Shown here piece after piece: positions 1-5,532 of a stretch of 5,532 nucleotides of DNA. The notes below the pieces were generated by a model. It worked only from the letters and a program-made list of their open reading frames with translations. It had not been told where the DNA came from and made no database searches. The position numbers and the translations under genes are program-made. The stretch is from Pseudomonadota bacterium (lineage in GTDB: Bacteria; Pseudomonadota; Alphaproteobacteria; Rhodospirillales; UBA2165). The stretch lies in contig JAQCKY010000203.1 of assembly GCA_027592155.1 (NCBI GenBank), forward strand, positions 1 through 5,532, read 5' to 3'. Positions within the stretch are counted from its first letter, which is position 1. Each line of letters opens with the position of its first letter.

Positions 1-757
1 CCATCAACGGCACCGGCCATTCGACTAGACCGCTCACTTCATCCAACAGGGAGTCATCTTCTTGAACTGTACAATTCGCCGCCACGGCGAGGGCCTGAGC
101 GCCTTTTTTAATGCTTGTCCGCCGTTCCAAGGGATCAATGATCACATGGGCGGCCCGTATCAGCTTCTTATAGTTGAGGAACGACGTCACCTCGAACGAA
201 TCCGGAGCCATGAACCGATGACCGCGGGTCTTGTTGGTTGCCTCTGCATCGCCAATCGAGAGGTCCAGAACCGCGCCGTTAAAGATCGCCAGCAGACCGT
301 GAATAGGCCGGACCCAGCGTCCCGGCAGGTCCGCCCAGCGCATGGATTTTGGCCATGGCAACGCCTGCAACGCCTCGCCCAATAGTCCGGGCAAAACATC
401 CGCCGTGTCCTCGCCCGCCTTCTCCACGATCGCGTAGTAATAGATGCCTTGCGGGGTATCCCGCTGTTCCAGATCGCCGGGTTCAACGCCATTGCCGCGG
501 CAAAAGCCTTCCAGCGCTTTTTCCGGCGCGCCGACCTTAGGCCCCCGGCGCTCCTCCCGGAGATCTTCTGTCCGGACGGTGAGCCCGTCGACAACCATCA
601 TCAGGCGGCGCGGTGTCGCAAACGCTTCCGACGCATTGAATTCAAGACCAGCTTCTTTGAGTTTCTCAGTCACCAGCCGCCGCAAGTCTGCGGTTGCCTG
701 CGCTTGCATCCGGGCGGGAATTTCTTCGGACAGGACCTCCAGGAGAAGTTCAGGCAT
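1..757 (-). CDS. glyS: Glycyl-tRNA synthetase beta subunit, N-terminal part (3' end outside window)
   Basis: Beta chain of the bacterial alpha2-beta2 glycyl-tRNA synthetase, which charges tRNA-Gly in the cytoplasm; the beta chain supplies tRNA recognition while alpha holds the aminoacylation site. The frame stays open from the ATG at 757 to the left edge, giving the first 252 residues of a protein that is usually about 690 residues long. Family signatures read directly from the translation are the MPELLLEVLSEEIPARM start, ATPRRL near residue 47, KSMRW at 137-141, WVRPIHGLLA at about 148-157, GHRF at 179-182 and LLDEVSGLVEWP at 237-248. The HD-like and anticodon-binding regions expected further on lie outside the window. 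The ATG overlaps the glyQ stop by one base (TAATG), and a purine-rich ribosome binding site lies inside the end of glyQ. This implies co-transcription and translational coupling, which would suit equimolar subunit production. No frameshift is seen. Confidence 0.97.
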   Translation of the reverse strand, partial: MPELLLEVLSEEIPARMQAQATADLRRLVTEKLKEAGLEFNASEAFATPRRLMMVVDGLTVRTEDLREERRGPKVGAPEKALEGFCRGNGVEPGDLEQRDTPQGIYYYAIVEKAGEDTADVLPGLLGEALQALPWPKSMRWADLPGRWVRPIHGLLAIFNGAVLDLSIGDAEATNKTRGHRFMAPDSFEVTSFLNYKKLIRAAHVIIDPLERRTSIKKGAQALAVAANCTVQEDDSLLDEVSGLVEWPVPLM

Positions 758-1650
758 TATCCCTCCCCCTCCGCTCGGCTGGCAATCCAGGCTTCACAGC
801 AACCTTTTGCCAGGGCCCGAACACGGCCGATATAGGCGGCGCGTTCCGTCACCGAGACCACGCCCCGCGCGTCGAGCAAATTAAAAATATGAGAGGCCTT
901 GATGCATTGATCGTAGGCCGGAAGCGCCAGGTTTTGGCCAAGGAGGGCACCGCATTCGGCCTCGGCCTCGCCAAAATGGCGCTGTAGGAGCTCCGTGTTG
1001 GCGTGTTCGAAGTTATGGGCCGAAAACTCGCGCTCGGCTTGAAGGTAAATATCGCCGTAACTGACGCCTTTACCGTTCCAATCCAAGTCATAAACATTTT
1101 CGACGCCTTGGATATACATGGCAAGCCGCTCCAGGCCATACGTCAGTTCCGCCGCCACGGGGTTGCAATCGATCCCGCCGACTTGCTGGAAATAAGTGAA
1201 CTGACTGACTTCCATACCGTCGCACCAGACTTCCCAGCCCAACCCCCACGCCCCCAAGGTCGGGCTTTCCCAATCATCCTCAACAAACCGGATATCGTGC
1301 AGATCGGGATCAATGCCCAAATGATAGAGGCTCTTCAGATAAAGCTCCTGCACGTCGGCGGGCGACGGTTTCAGGATCGTCTGGAATTGATAATAATGCT
1401 GCAACCGATTCGGATTCTCACCATAGCGGCCATCGGTCGGACGGCGGCAGGGCTGAACATAGGCGGCATTCCACGGCTCCGGGCCAAGCGCCCTGAGCAA
1501 GGTCGCCGGGTGAAATGTACCCGCCCCCATCTCCATGTCATAGGGCTGCAAGATAACGCAGCCGTATTCAGCCCAGTAGGACTGCAGCTTCAAGATCAGG
1601 GATTGGAAATCCGTTGCGTCGGAAGACGCTTTCGCGGGCGATTGCCCCAT
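757..1650 (-). CDS. glyQ: Glycyl-tRNA synthetase alpha subunit
   Basis: Catalytic alpha chain of heterotetrameric class II glycyl-tRNA synthetase. It is 297 aa from the ATG at 1650, close to the usual family length of about 290-300. Strong family motifs are WAEYGCVILQPYDMEMGAGTFHPAT near residues 26-50, the motif-2-like stretch RRPTDGRYGENPNRLQ at about 69-84, EDDWESPTLGAWGLGWEVW at 124-142, and AELTYGLERLAMY at 167-179. In-frame TTG (1662) and GTG (1659) codons could extend the protein by 3-4 residues. I prefer the ATG because homologs begin close to this point and the proposed promoter puts it about 25 nt from the transcript start. A GGAG lies only 1-2 nt before the ATG, too close to be an ideal ribosome binding site, so the exact start is less certain than the identity. 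It is co-transcribed with glyS, with which it overlaps by one base. Confidence 0.97.
   Translation of the reverse strand: MGQSPAKASSDATDFQSLILKLQSYWAEYGCVILQPYDMEMGAGTFHPATLLRALGPEPWNAAYVQPCRRPTDGRYGENPNRLQHYYQFQTILKPSPADVQELYLKSLYHLGIDPDLHDIRFVEDDWESPTLGAWGLGWEVWCDGMEVSQFTYFQQVGGIDCNPVAAELTYGLERLAMYIQGVENVYDLDWNGKGVSYGDIYLQAEREFSAHNFEHANTELLQRHFGEAEAECGALLGQNLALPAYDQCIKASHIFNLLDARGVVSVTERAAYIGRVRALAKGCCEAWIASRAEGEG
761..772 (-). promoter_or_regulatory. glyS ribosome binding site inside glyQ
   Basis: Read on the minus strand, the last codons of glyQ form GGAGGGGGAGGG, ending 3 nt before the glyS ATG. This strong purine-rich Shine-Dalgarno stretch fixes the glyS start at 757. Together with the TAATG overlap it indicates translational coupling of the two subunits. 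Confidence 0.75.
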
Positions 1651-1682
1651 ACTCCGCACCAACGCTGGTTTCGCGTGGCGGA

Positions 1683-1711
1683 TTGATAGAACGCGCGGGC
1701 TGGCGGGTCAA
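1683..1711 (-). promoter_or_regulatory. Putative sigma70 promoter for glyQS
   Basis: On the minus strand, TTGACC (1711-1706) and TATCAA (1688-1683) are separated by exactly 17 nt. The -35 box matches the TTGACA consensus at five of six positions and the -10 box matches TATAAT at four of six. Transcription would start near 1676, about 25 nt before the glyQ ATG at 1650. The site lies in the 109-nt gap after the last gene of the upstream cluster, so glyQS probably has its own promoter. No transcript data support it; the call rests on spacing and box quality. Confidence 0.6.
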
Positions 1712-1759
1712 CCGCTTGAAGGCAGGTATTTAAGCCGCAATTGGCGCTATTCCCGAGGA

Positions 1760-1981
1760 TCAATAGGGACAGGCGTCCTTACCGCAATTCGTCGCCGCTT
1801 CACCGGCGACAAAGTCGCTGCAAATCGGGCATTGAATCATCGCGACCGGCTCGTCATCGGAACCGCGATTCGGGGCCTTCGGATCATCGGCGTTCACACG
1901 GCCTCGGCTCAAATATTTGAACCCATACCAAACCGCGCCGACAATTAGGAGCAGAACGATAATTTTTGGGAGGCTGAACAT
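1760..1981 (-). CDS. Small membrane-anchored four-cysteine protein, PP0621-like
   Basis: A 73-aa protein with one hydrophobic segment at about residues 5-20 (IIVLLLIVGAVWYGF), a basic stop-transfer KYLSRGR, a polar linker rich in Asp and Pro, and a C-terminal cysteine module. The cysteines are Cys51, Cys54 (CPIC), Cys66 and Cys71 (NCGKDACPY). The layout resembles the small PP0621-type family of proteins, which combine an N-terminal helix with a C-terminal CxxC knuckle and have no established function that I know. The four cysteines suggest a metal, probably zinc, site; this is inference. The positive charges after the helix suggest a cytoplasmic C-terminus. The ATG is supported by AAGAGG ending 9 nt upstream, inside the end of the preceding gene, whose stop codon is 5 nt away. 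It is the last gene of the six-gene minus-strand cluster. Confidence 0.8.
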   Translation of the reverse strand: MFSLPKIIVLLLIVGAVWYGFKYLSRGRVNADDPKAPNRGSDDEPVAMIQCPICSDFVAGEAATNCGKDACPY

Positions 1982-1986
1982 TGGGA

Positions 1987-2217
1987 TTAGCCTCTTTTAT
2001 CTTTATCGCGGGCATCCCTTTCGGATGCCAACAGATAAAGGGGCACGAGGATCGAGCCAAACACAATGCCGCCAAAGAAGTTTCCCGAACCGAAAAAGAT
2101 AACCGACATAAACAGGCAAATCCCGACGAGGAATGCCGCAAACACCGGTAAGACCGAGAGATCGATCTTGCGTTCCGTAACAGCGGAGACCTTCAGATAT
2201 TTGGCAACATCAAACAC
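1987..2217 (-). CDS. Small two-helix membrane protein, paralog B (unknown function)
   Basis: About 76 aa from a GTG at 2217. A polar, lysine-containing N-terminus is followed by two hydrophobic segments at about residues 20-41 and 45-64, joined by FGSGNFFGG (42-50), and a charged tail ERDARDKDKRG. It is clearly related to the protein encoded immediately upstream: over the 36-residue core from PVFA to ILVP I count 24 identities, including PVFA, CLFM, FGSGN, FGG, VF and ILVP. I do not recognise a named family and cannot give a function; a helical hairpin in the inner membrane with both ends in the cytoplasm is likely. I chose the GTG because AGGGGAG ends 9 nt before it. A TTG at 2253, overlapping the TGA of the upstream gene, would add 12 residues but has a weak ribosome binding site. 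Confidence 0.75.
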   Translation of the reverse strand: MFDVAKYLKVSAVTERKIDLSVLPVFAAFLVGICLFMSVIFFGSGNFFGGIVFGSILVPLYLLASERDARDKDKRG

Positions 2218-2249
2218 GCGGAGCGGCTCCCCTGGTATTCGGACAACTC

Positions 2250-2528
2250 TCAATCATCTTCTTCGTCTCCCGTCGGGTTTCGCCGCCGCCGCCATTCATG
2301 CCGGACATATATGCCTGCGGGAACCAGAATAAGGGAAAACACCGCGCCGCCAAAGATATTGCCTGACCCGAACAGAATAAACGCCATGAACAGGCACATC
2401 AGGGTCAAAATAAGGGCGAAGACCGGAATAACCGCAGCGGGAAGAGCGCGGCCCGTATCCAAGTCCATCTGCAGCTTTTCTGCATGGCCAAGTTCGCTCT
2501 TTTTGGGAGCTTCTTCTGTTTCCGCCAT
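2250..2528 (-). CDS. Small two-helix membrane protein, paralog A (unknown function)
   Basis: A 92-aa protein. A charged N-terminal region (residues 1-28, rich in Glu and Lys) precedes two hydrophobic segments at about 30-52 and 56-76, separated by FGSGNIFGG (53-61). After them come a basic cluster HEWRRRR (78-83) and an acidic end GDEEDD. The basic cluster predicts a cytoplasmic C-terminus and hence a hairpin with both ends inside. It is paralogous to the next gene downstream, with 24 of 36 core residues identical. The ATG at 2528 is preferred over a GTG at 2537 because AGGTG lies 6 nt before it; that ribosome binding site overlaps the TAG stop of the S49 peptidase gene, so the two genes are probably translationally coupled. 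No known family is recognised and no catalytic residues are evident. A structural, accessory or stress-related membrane role is possible but not shown. Confidence 0.82.
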   Translation of the reverse strand: MAETEEAPKKSELGHAEKLQMDLDTGRALPAAVIPVFALILTLMCLFMAFILFGSGNIFGGAVFSLILVPAGIYVRHEWRRRRNPTGDEEDD

Positions 2529-2537
2529 CGTTGGCAC

Positions 2538-3398
2538 CTATAATCCAAACCGCGACCAGAGAGCGCGCTCTTCGACAACGCCGATTAACTCATCCGCCAG
2601 ACCCCCGATATTCGGGCCTGTCCCGCCCAAAATGCCGAGACGGCGGCGCAGAATACTTTGTCGGCCGGTAACGGGGCGGAAGCGGACCCGTTCTCCGTAA
2701 CGTTCCTGCATCACGGCCGTCAACTCTCCAATGCCATCGATCAGCCCTAAGGCCAACGCCCGCCGGCCGGTCCAGAATTCGCCGGAGAATAATTCATCCT
2801 CTTCGGCTTTCAGTTTGCCCGCCCGGCGATCCCGCACCATTTCCTTGAACGCATCATGGACATCCCGCTGAAGCGCCTTGAGGGTTTCGACATCGTTCGG
2901 GTTCTCGGGCAAAAACGGATCCAGCATCGCCTTCTTTTCGCCCGCCGTATGAACGCGGCGTTCCACACCGTACCGCGCCAGCAACTCGTGAAACCCGAAG
3001 CCGGCGGAGACGACCCCCAGCGAGCCGATGACGGAGGTATCGTCTGCGTATATCTCATCCGCCGAACAGGCCAGCCAATAGCCGCCGGACGCCGCGACAT
3101 CCTCGGCAAAAGCGATGACCGGGATTTTCTTCTCAACCGCAAGGGCCCGGATCCGTTTTTGGATCAGCGAGGACTGCGCCGGTGCACCGCCGGGGGAGTT
3201 AATCGACAGCGCCACGGCTTTGACGCCCTTCATGGAGAAAGCGCGCTCGATAAGCTGCACAAGATCGGCACTGTTCAGCCCGGGCCGAAACCCGGACGAC
3301 GAACGGCCAATCACGCCTGAAAGACGCAACACGGAGACCACCGGGCGCGGATTGCGGAATCCGGGGACACGGAGTTTTTCTAAAAGGGTACGGATCAT
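2538..3398 (-). CDS. S49 family serine peptidase (SppA/SohB-like)
   Basis: About 286 aa, a short ClpP-fold S49 peptidase. Family members use a Ser-Lys dyad to cut signal peptides or membrane-protein fragments. Motifs in order, numbered from the ATG at 3398: LRLSGVIG near 25-29, SINSPGGAPAQSS at about 65-77 (substrate/oxyanion segment), EDVAASGGYWLAC with predicted nucleophile Ser104, GSLGVVSAGFGF at about 125-136, TAGEKKAMLDPF with predicted general base Lys156, and GEFWTGRRALALGLIDGIG at about 206-224. By alignment from memory, Ser104 and Lys156 match the catalytic pair of Bacillus SppA. No clear N-terminal membrane helix is present, unlike E. coli SppA, so it may be cytosolic or peripheral. 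A GTG at 3446 would add 16 residues and leave only a 6-nt gap to the upstream gene, but homologs start near MIRTLLEKL and neither start has a strong ribosome binding site. The gene ends 9 nt before the next ATG. Confidence 0.93.
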   Translation of the reverse strand: MIRTLLEKLRVPGFRNPRPVVSVLRLSGVIGRSSSGFRPGLNSADLVQLIERAFSMKGVKAVALSINSPGGAPAQSSLIQKRIRALAVEKKIPVIAFAEDVAASGGYWLACSADEIYADDTSVIGSLGVVSAGFGFHELLARYGVERRVHTAGEKKAMLDPFLPENPNDVETLKALQRDVHDAFKEMVRDRRAGKLKAEEDELFSGEFWTGRRALALGLIDGIGELTAVMQERYGERVRFRPVTGRQSILRRRLGILGGTGPNIGGLADELIGVVEERALWSRFGL

Positions 3399-3452
3399 AA
3401 TGCGATAGTTTCCGATGCCTGGACAAATGGCAATGGGCGACAGCACCGAACG

Positions 3453-4196
3453 CTAAAAGGTGATCGCGCCCCCATCGCGCAAGACTGCGGCCGCGGTATC
3501 GGTATACCCGCCATCTTCCGCGTGGAGGATCATGCCGGCCAAGTCGCGGCGGCTCCGAGCCACGTCGCGGCGAAGCTGAACAATGACACGCTTGGCGCCC
3601 TCCCCGGCCCGTCTCGGCCATAGCGGATAGGTGATGATTTCTCCACCGCCCGACCCTAGCGCCGATACCACCTCGTCGAGCCTGTCAAAGCGATGCACCA
3701 TCGACACCGTGCCGCCGGGTTTCGTGGCCTTGAGGCAAAATGCCGCCCAGGCCTTGAGGTCCGCACTGCTCTCCCGTTCCGCCAGAACGGCAATCGCATC
3801 CGGAGGCGGATGGCCGTGGGAAGCGGGCAGGTAGGGCGGGTTGCTAAGGACATGGTCGTAGCCGCCAAGCTCAATCGCGGCGGAAGAATTGCACACATCA
3901 CCGGTGATCACCGTAAATCCATCCGCCCTATTTTCCAGCGCGTTTTCCCGAGCCAGATCGGCGAGCACGGTTTGAATTTCCAGCCCATCAACACGCAGAT
4001 CAGCTATCCGAGCCATCAGACAAAGGGCTGCGGCACCGGCGCCGGTGCCGACATCCAAGACACGTTCACCTGGTTTCGCAGGCACGGTTGCGGCGAGAAG
4101 GACAGGATCGATGGCGACGCGGTATCCCTGGACCGGCTGGGTTAAAGCAACCCGTCCCCCAAGCAGCCGATCCTTGCTTCGCTCAATATTGCTCAT
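3453..4196 (-). CDS. TrmN6-like SAM-dependent methyltransferase
   Basis: A 247-aa class I methyltransferase resembling TrmN6/YfiC, which in E. coli methylates N6 of A37 in tRNA1(Val). Visible features are an N-terminal LTQPVQGYRVAIDPVLLAA (about 18-36) typical of this group, SAM-binding motif I VLDVGTGAGAA at 46-56, the acidic GLEIQ at 71-75 expected to contact the ribose, NPPY at 119-122 (the motif IV of N6-adenine or glutamine methyltransferases), and a C-terminal LHAEDGGYT at 224-232 seen in alphaproteobacterial relatives. The substrate is inferred: NPPY also occurs in PrmC-type protein methyltransferases and rRNA enzymes, so the tRNA assignment is probable but not proven. The ATG at 4196 is preceded by AAGGGGA, which overlaps the TAA of the DUF2007 gene. 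The two genes are 8 nt apart and probably coupled. Confidence 0.92.
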   Translation of the reverse strand: MSNIERSKDRLLGGRVALTQPVQGYRVAIDPVLLAATVPAKPGERVLDVGTGAGAAALCLMARIADLRVDGLEIQTVLADLARENALENRADGFTVITGDVCNSSAAIELGGYDHVLSNPPYLPASHGHPPPDAIAVLAERESSADLKAWAAFCLKATKPGGTVSMVHRFDRLDEVVSALGSGGGEIITYPLWPRRAGEGAKRVIVQLRRDVARSRRDLAGMILHAEDGGYTDTAAAVLRDGGAITF

Positions 4197-4204
4197 GGGT
4201 CCCC

Positions 4205-4432
4205 TTAGGTGAGTTCCCCGGGGTAGAGATGGTCTTGGGAGTCCTCGACGATGCGTTTGGCCCTCTCGAGGTCTTCATCCACGACCATGACACGGCGAGG
4301 TATGGCCCCCGCACTGCCTTCAAGCACGCTGGTATGGGCATCCAGGACAATGCAATCGATGTTGGAATCGCTCAGCAACGCCTGCAGCCAGGAGATCAGC
4401 ACGGGATTATTCGTGCGCAGAAGCTCCTTCAT
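4205..4432 (-). CDS. DUF2007 family protein
   Basis: A 75-aa soluble protein matching the DUF2007 family, a small ferredoxin-like fold annotated as a putative prokaryotic signal-transducing protein. Recognisable elements are the start MKELLRTNNPVLISWLQALL, the central IDCIVLDAHTSVLEGSAGAIPRRVMV (about 25-50), and the acidic helix VDEDLERAKRIVED. In alphaproteobacteria such genes often sit beside a polyprenyl synthase and a TrmN6-like methyltransferase, as here; no biochemical role is established. The ATG at 4432 is chosen because AGGGGA lies 8 nt upstream and because family members begin with MKELLRTND-like sequence. The same frame stays open much further upstream, but that extension would run into the divergent synthase gene and looks like shadow coding. 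It is the first gene of the minus-strand cluster. Confidence 0.9.
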   Translation of the reverse strand: MKELLRTNNPVLISWLQALLSDSNIDCIVLDAHTSVLEGSAGAIPRRVMVVDEDLERAKRIVEDSQDHLYPGELT

Positions 4433-4469
4433 CCCCTCGGTCCCCTGGTTATTGTCCGCCCGCCCAGAT

Positions 4470-4494
4470 GGCAAAGGCTCGTCTCGCCTTTGCC
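4470..4494. repeat. Perfect 9-bp inverted repeat in divergent intergenic region
   Basis: GGCAAAGGC (4470-4478) and GCCTTTGCC (4486-4494) are exact reverse complements separated by 7 nt. No T-run follows on either strand, so it is not a typical intrinsic terminator. It overlaps the proposed -35 box of the synthase promoter and would fall in the 5' leader of a DUF2007 transcript. It could therefore be an operator or an RNA hairpin. Confidence 0.6.
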
Positions 4495-4518
4495 CGCCGG
4501 GAATTAGAACTATATAAA
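4490..4518 (+). promoter_or_regulatory. Putative sigma70 promoter for the polyprenyl synthase gene
   Basis: TTGCCC (4490-4495) and TATAAA (4513-4518) are separated by 17 nt, with transcription expected near 4525 and a 5' leader of about 25 nt to the ATG at 4551. The -10 box is good and the -35 box is moderate. The left arm overlaps the second arm of the inverted repeat at 4470-4494. Prediction by eye only. Confidence 0.5.
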
Positions 4519-4550
4519 GAGGGCGACTTACAAAGGAAAGGGAACCTCGA

Positions 4551-5532
4551 ATGGGTGTCGTCGTCAATCTAGACAAAGGCGAAGGTAATAAGCCAAGTCT
4601 TGGCGCTCTAACCAGGCTGACAGCCGAAGATCTCAAGGCCGTAAACCGCCTGATCGTGACCGCTATGGACAGCCCGGTCAGCCTGATCCCGCAACTGGCT
4701 GGACATCTGGTTTCGGCGGGCGGAAAACGGATCCGGCCGATGCTGACCCTTGCCGCGGCGCGCATGTGCGGTTATGAGGGCGACCGGCATATCGGCCTTT
4801 CGGCCTGTGTTGAGTTCATCCATACCGCAACGCTGCTCCATGACGACGTCGTCGATGAGAGCGAGCTGCGCCGGGGTTCCGCTTCCGCCAACGCCGTTTG
4901 GGGTAATCAGGCCAGCGTGCTGGTCGGCGATTTCCTGTTCGCCCGCGCCTTTGAGCTGATGGTCGTCGACGGTTCCCTGAAAGTGCTCGGCGTCCTCTCC
5001 TCGGCATCCAAGATCATTTCCGAGGGTGAAGTCCATCAGCTCTTGACCCAGAACGACACCGAAACCTCGGAAACCGCCTACCAGGAAGTCATCCAGGCCA
5101 AAACCGCGCAACTGTTCTCTGCCGCCGCCCGCATCGGCGCGATTGTCTCGGACCGCCCCGCTGTCGAAGAGGAAGCCTTGGAGATCTATGGCAAAAATCT
5201 CGGCATCGCCTTTCAGCTTGTCGATGACGTGTTGGATTATTCCGCCAAGGAAGCGGAATTGGGCAAAACCATCGGCGACGACTTCCGCGAAGGAAAGATC
5301 ACCCTTCCGGTCATTCTCGCCTACCGCCGCGGCAGCGAAAAAGACCGCGCCTTCCTGCGCCGTACGTTAGAGGAACAAAAGCAAAAGGCGGACGACCTCG
5401 AACACGCCATCGATATCATGAACAGGCATGACGCCCTGACCGACACCGTTGAACGCGCCCGCCACTACGGCGCCATCGCCCGCGACGCCCTCGGCATCTT
5501 CGACGACGTCCCCGAACGCGAGGCCCTCATCG
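4551..5532 (+). CDS. ispB: Long-chain polyprenyl diphosphate synthase (3' end outside window)
   Basis: A trans-isoprenyl diphosphate synthase that extends an allylic diphosphate with isopentenyl units, making the octa- or decaprenyl side chain of ubiquinone at the cytoplasmic face. The window holds 327 residues, nearly the whole protein, with probably only some ten to twenty missing. Motifs are GGKRIRP at 57-63 (IPP binding), the first Asp-rich motif in LLHDDVVDESELRRG with Asp98, Asp99 and Asp102, GEVHQL at 159-164, the QAKTAQLF lysine region at 182-189, and the second Asp-rich motif FQLVDDVLDY at 221-230. The residue five before the first Asp is Ala93, a small side chain compatible with a long product. 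Exact chain length cannot be read from sequence; in alphaproteobacteria with Q10 this would be decaprenyl (DdsA-type). The ATG at 4551 is preceded by AAGGAAAGGGAA. It is transcribed divergently from the DUF2007 cluster. Confidence 0.95.
   Translation, partial: MGVVVNLDKGEGNKPSLGALTRLTAEDLKAVNRLIVTAMDSPVSLIPQLAGHLVSAGGKRIRPMLTLAAARMCGYEGDRHIGLSACVEFIHTATLLHDDVVDESELRRGSASANAVWGNQASVLVGDFLFARAFELMVVDGSLKVLGVLSSASKIISEGEVHQLLTQNDTETSETAYQEVIQAKTAQLFSAAARIGAIVSDRPAVEEEALEIYGKNLGIAFQLVDDVLDYSAKEAELGKTIGDDFREGKITLPVILAYRRGSEKDRAFLRRTLEEQKQKADDLEHAIDIMNRHDALTDTVERARHYGAIARDALGIFDDVPEREALI

Noticed and set aside
444..987. Overlapping plus-strand open frames opposite glyS and the end of glyQ
   Set aside because: Both minus-strand genes are unambiguous there; the plus-strand products are Arg/Pro/Ser-rich shadows.
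1003..1686. Plus-strand open frame of 227 codons opposite glyQ
   Set aside because: It is antisense to a strongly conserved glyQ frame, shows no recognisable motif, and is explained by GC-rich shadow coding.
3399..3446. Longer S49 peptidase starting at GTG 3446
   Set aside because: The extra 16 residues do not resemble the family N-terminus and the GTG has no ribosome binding site, although the short gap to the upstream stop keeps it possible.
4470..4494. Inverted repeat as an intrinsic terminator
   Set aside because: No T-run follows either arm, and no gene ends into this region from either side.
4504..4533. Possible minus-strand promoter TTGTAA-N18-TTCTAA for the DUF2007 cluster
   Set aside because: The -10 box is poor and the segment is simply AT-rich because it contains the opposite promoter; a start for this cluster must exist nearby, but I could not locate it convincingly.
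4433..4765. N-terminal extension of the DUF2007 frame on the minus strand
   Set aside because: The added part is Arg/Ser/Pro-rich, crosses the divergent promoter region and runs antisense to the synthase gene; a well-spaced ribosome binding site supports the ATG at 4432.
4608..5111. Minus-strand open frame of 167 codons opposite the polyprenyl synthase gene
   Set aside because: It lies entirely antisense to the conserved IspB-type frame, including both regions flanking the first Asp-rich motif, and resembles no family I know.

Overview
This window is ordinary, densely packed chromosomal DNA from an alphaproteobacterium, most likely a Rhodospirillales-type organism. The evidence is the moderately high GC content, the style of the proteins, and the gene neighbourhood: a polyprenyl diphosphate synthase divergent from a DUF2007 gene, a TrmN6-like methyltransferase and an S49 peptidase, followed by glyQ-glyS. 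As far as I know, this neighbourhood recurs in that class. I see no mobile element, CRISPR array, RNA gene or phage signature.

Layout. On the minus strand, reading from right to left, a tight run starts at about 4432. It contains a DUF2007 protein (75 aa), a TrmN6-like SAM-dependent methyltransferase (247 aa), an S49/SppA-like serine peptidase (about 286 aa), two adjacent and clearly paralogous two-helix membrane proteins (92 and about 76 aa), and a 73-aa membrane-anchored protein with four cysteines. Gaps are a few to a few tens of bases and several ribosome binding sites sit in or on the preceding stop codon, so these six genes probably form one operon. After a 109-nt gap that carries a good sigma70-type promoter, glyQ (glycyl-tRNA synthetase alpha) follows. 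It overlaps glyS (beta subunit) by one base in a TAATG junction, and glyS runs off the left edge. On the plus strand from 4551, a long-chain polyprenyl diphosphate synthase (IspB/DdsA type, ubiquinone side chain) runs off the right edge. The 118-nt divergent region between it and the DUF2007 gene holds a promoter and a perfect 9-bp inverted repeat.

Functionally this is housekeeping: quinone side-chain synthesis, RNA or protein modification, membrane protein or peptide turnover, and tRNA charging. The least explained part is 1760-2528, three small membrane-protein genes between the peptidase gene and glyQ. The two tandem paralogs share an FGSGNxFGGxVF core and I cannot assign them a function. 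I found no convincing sign of a novel defence or other exotic system.
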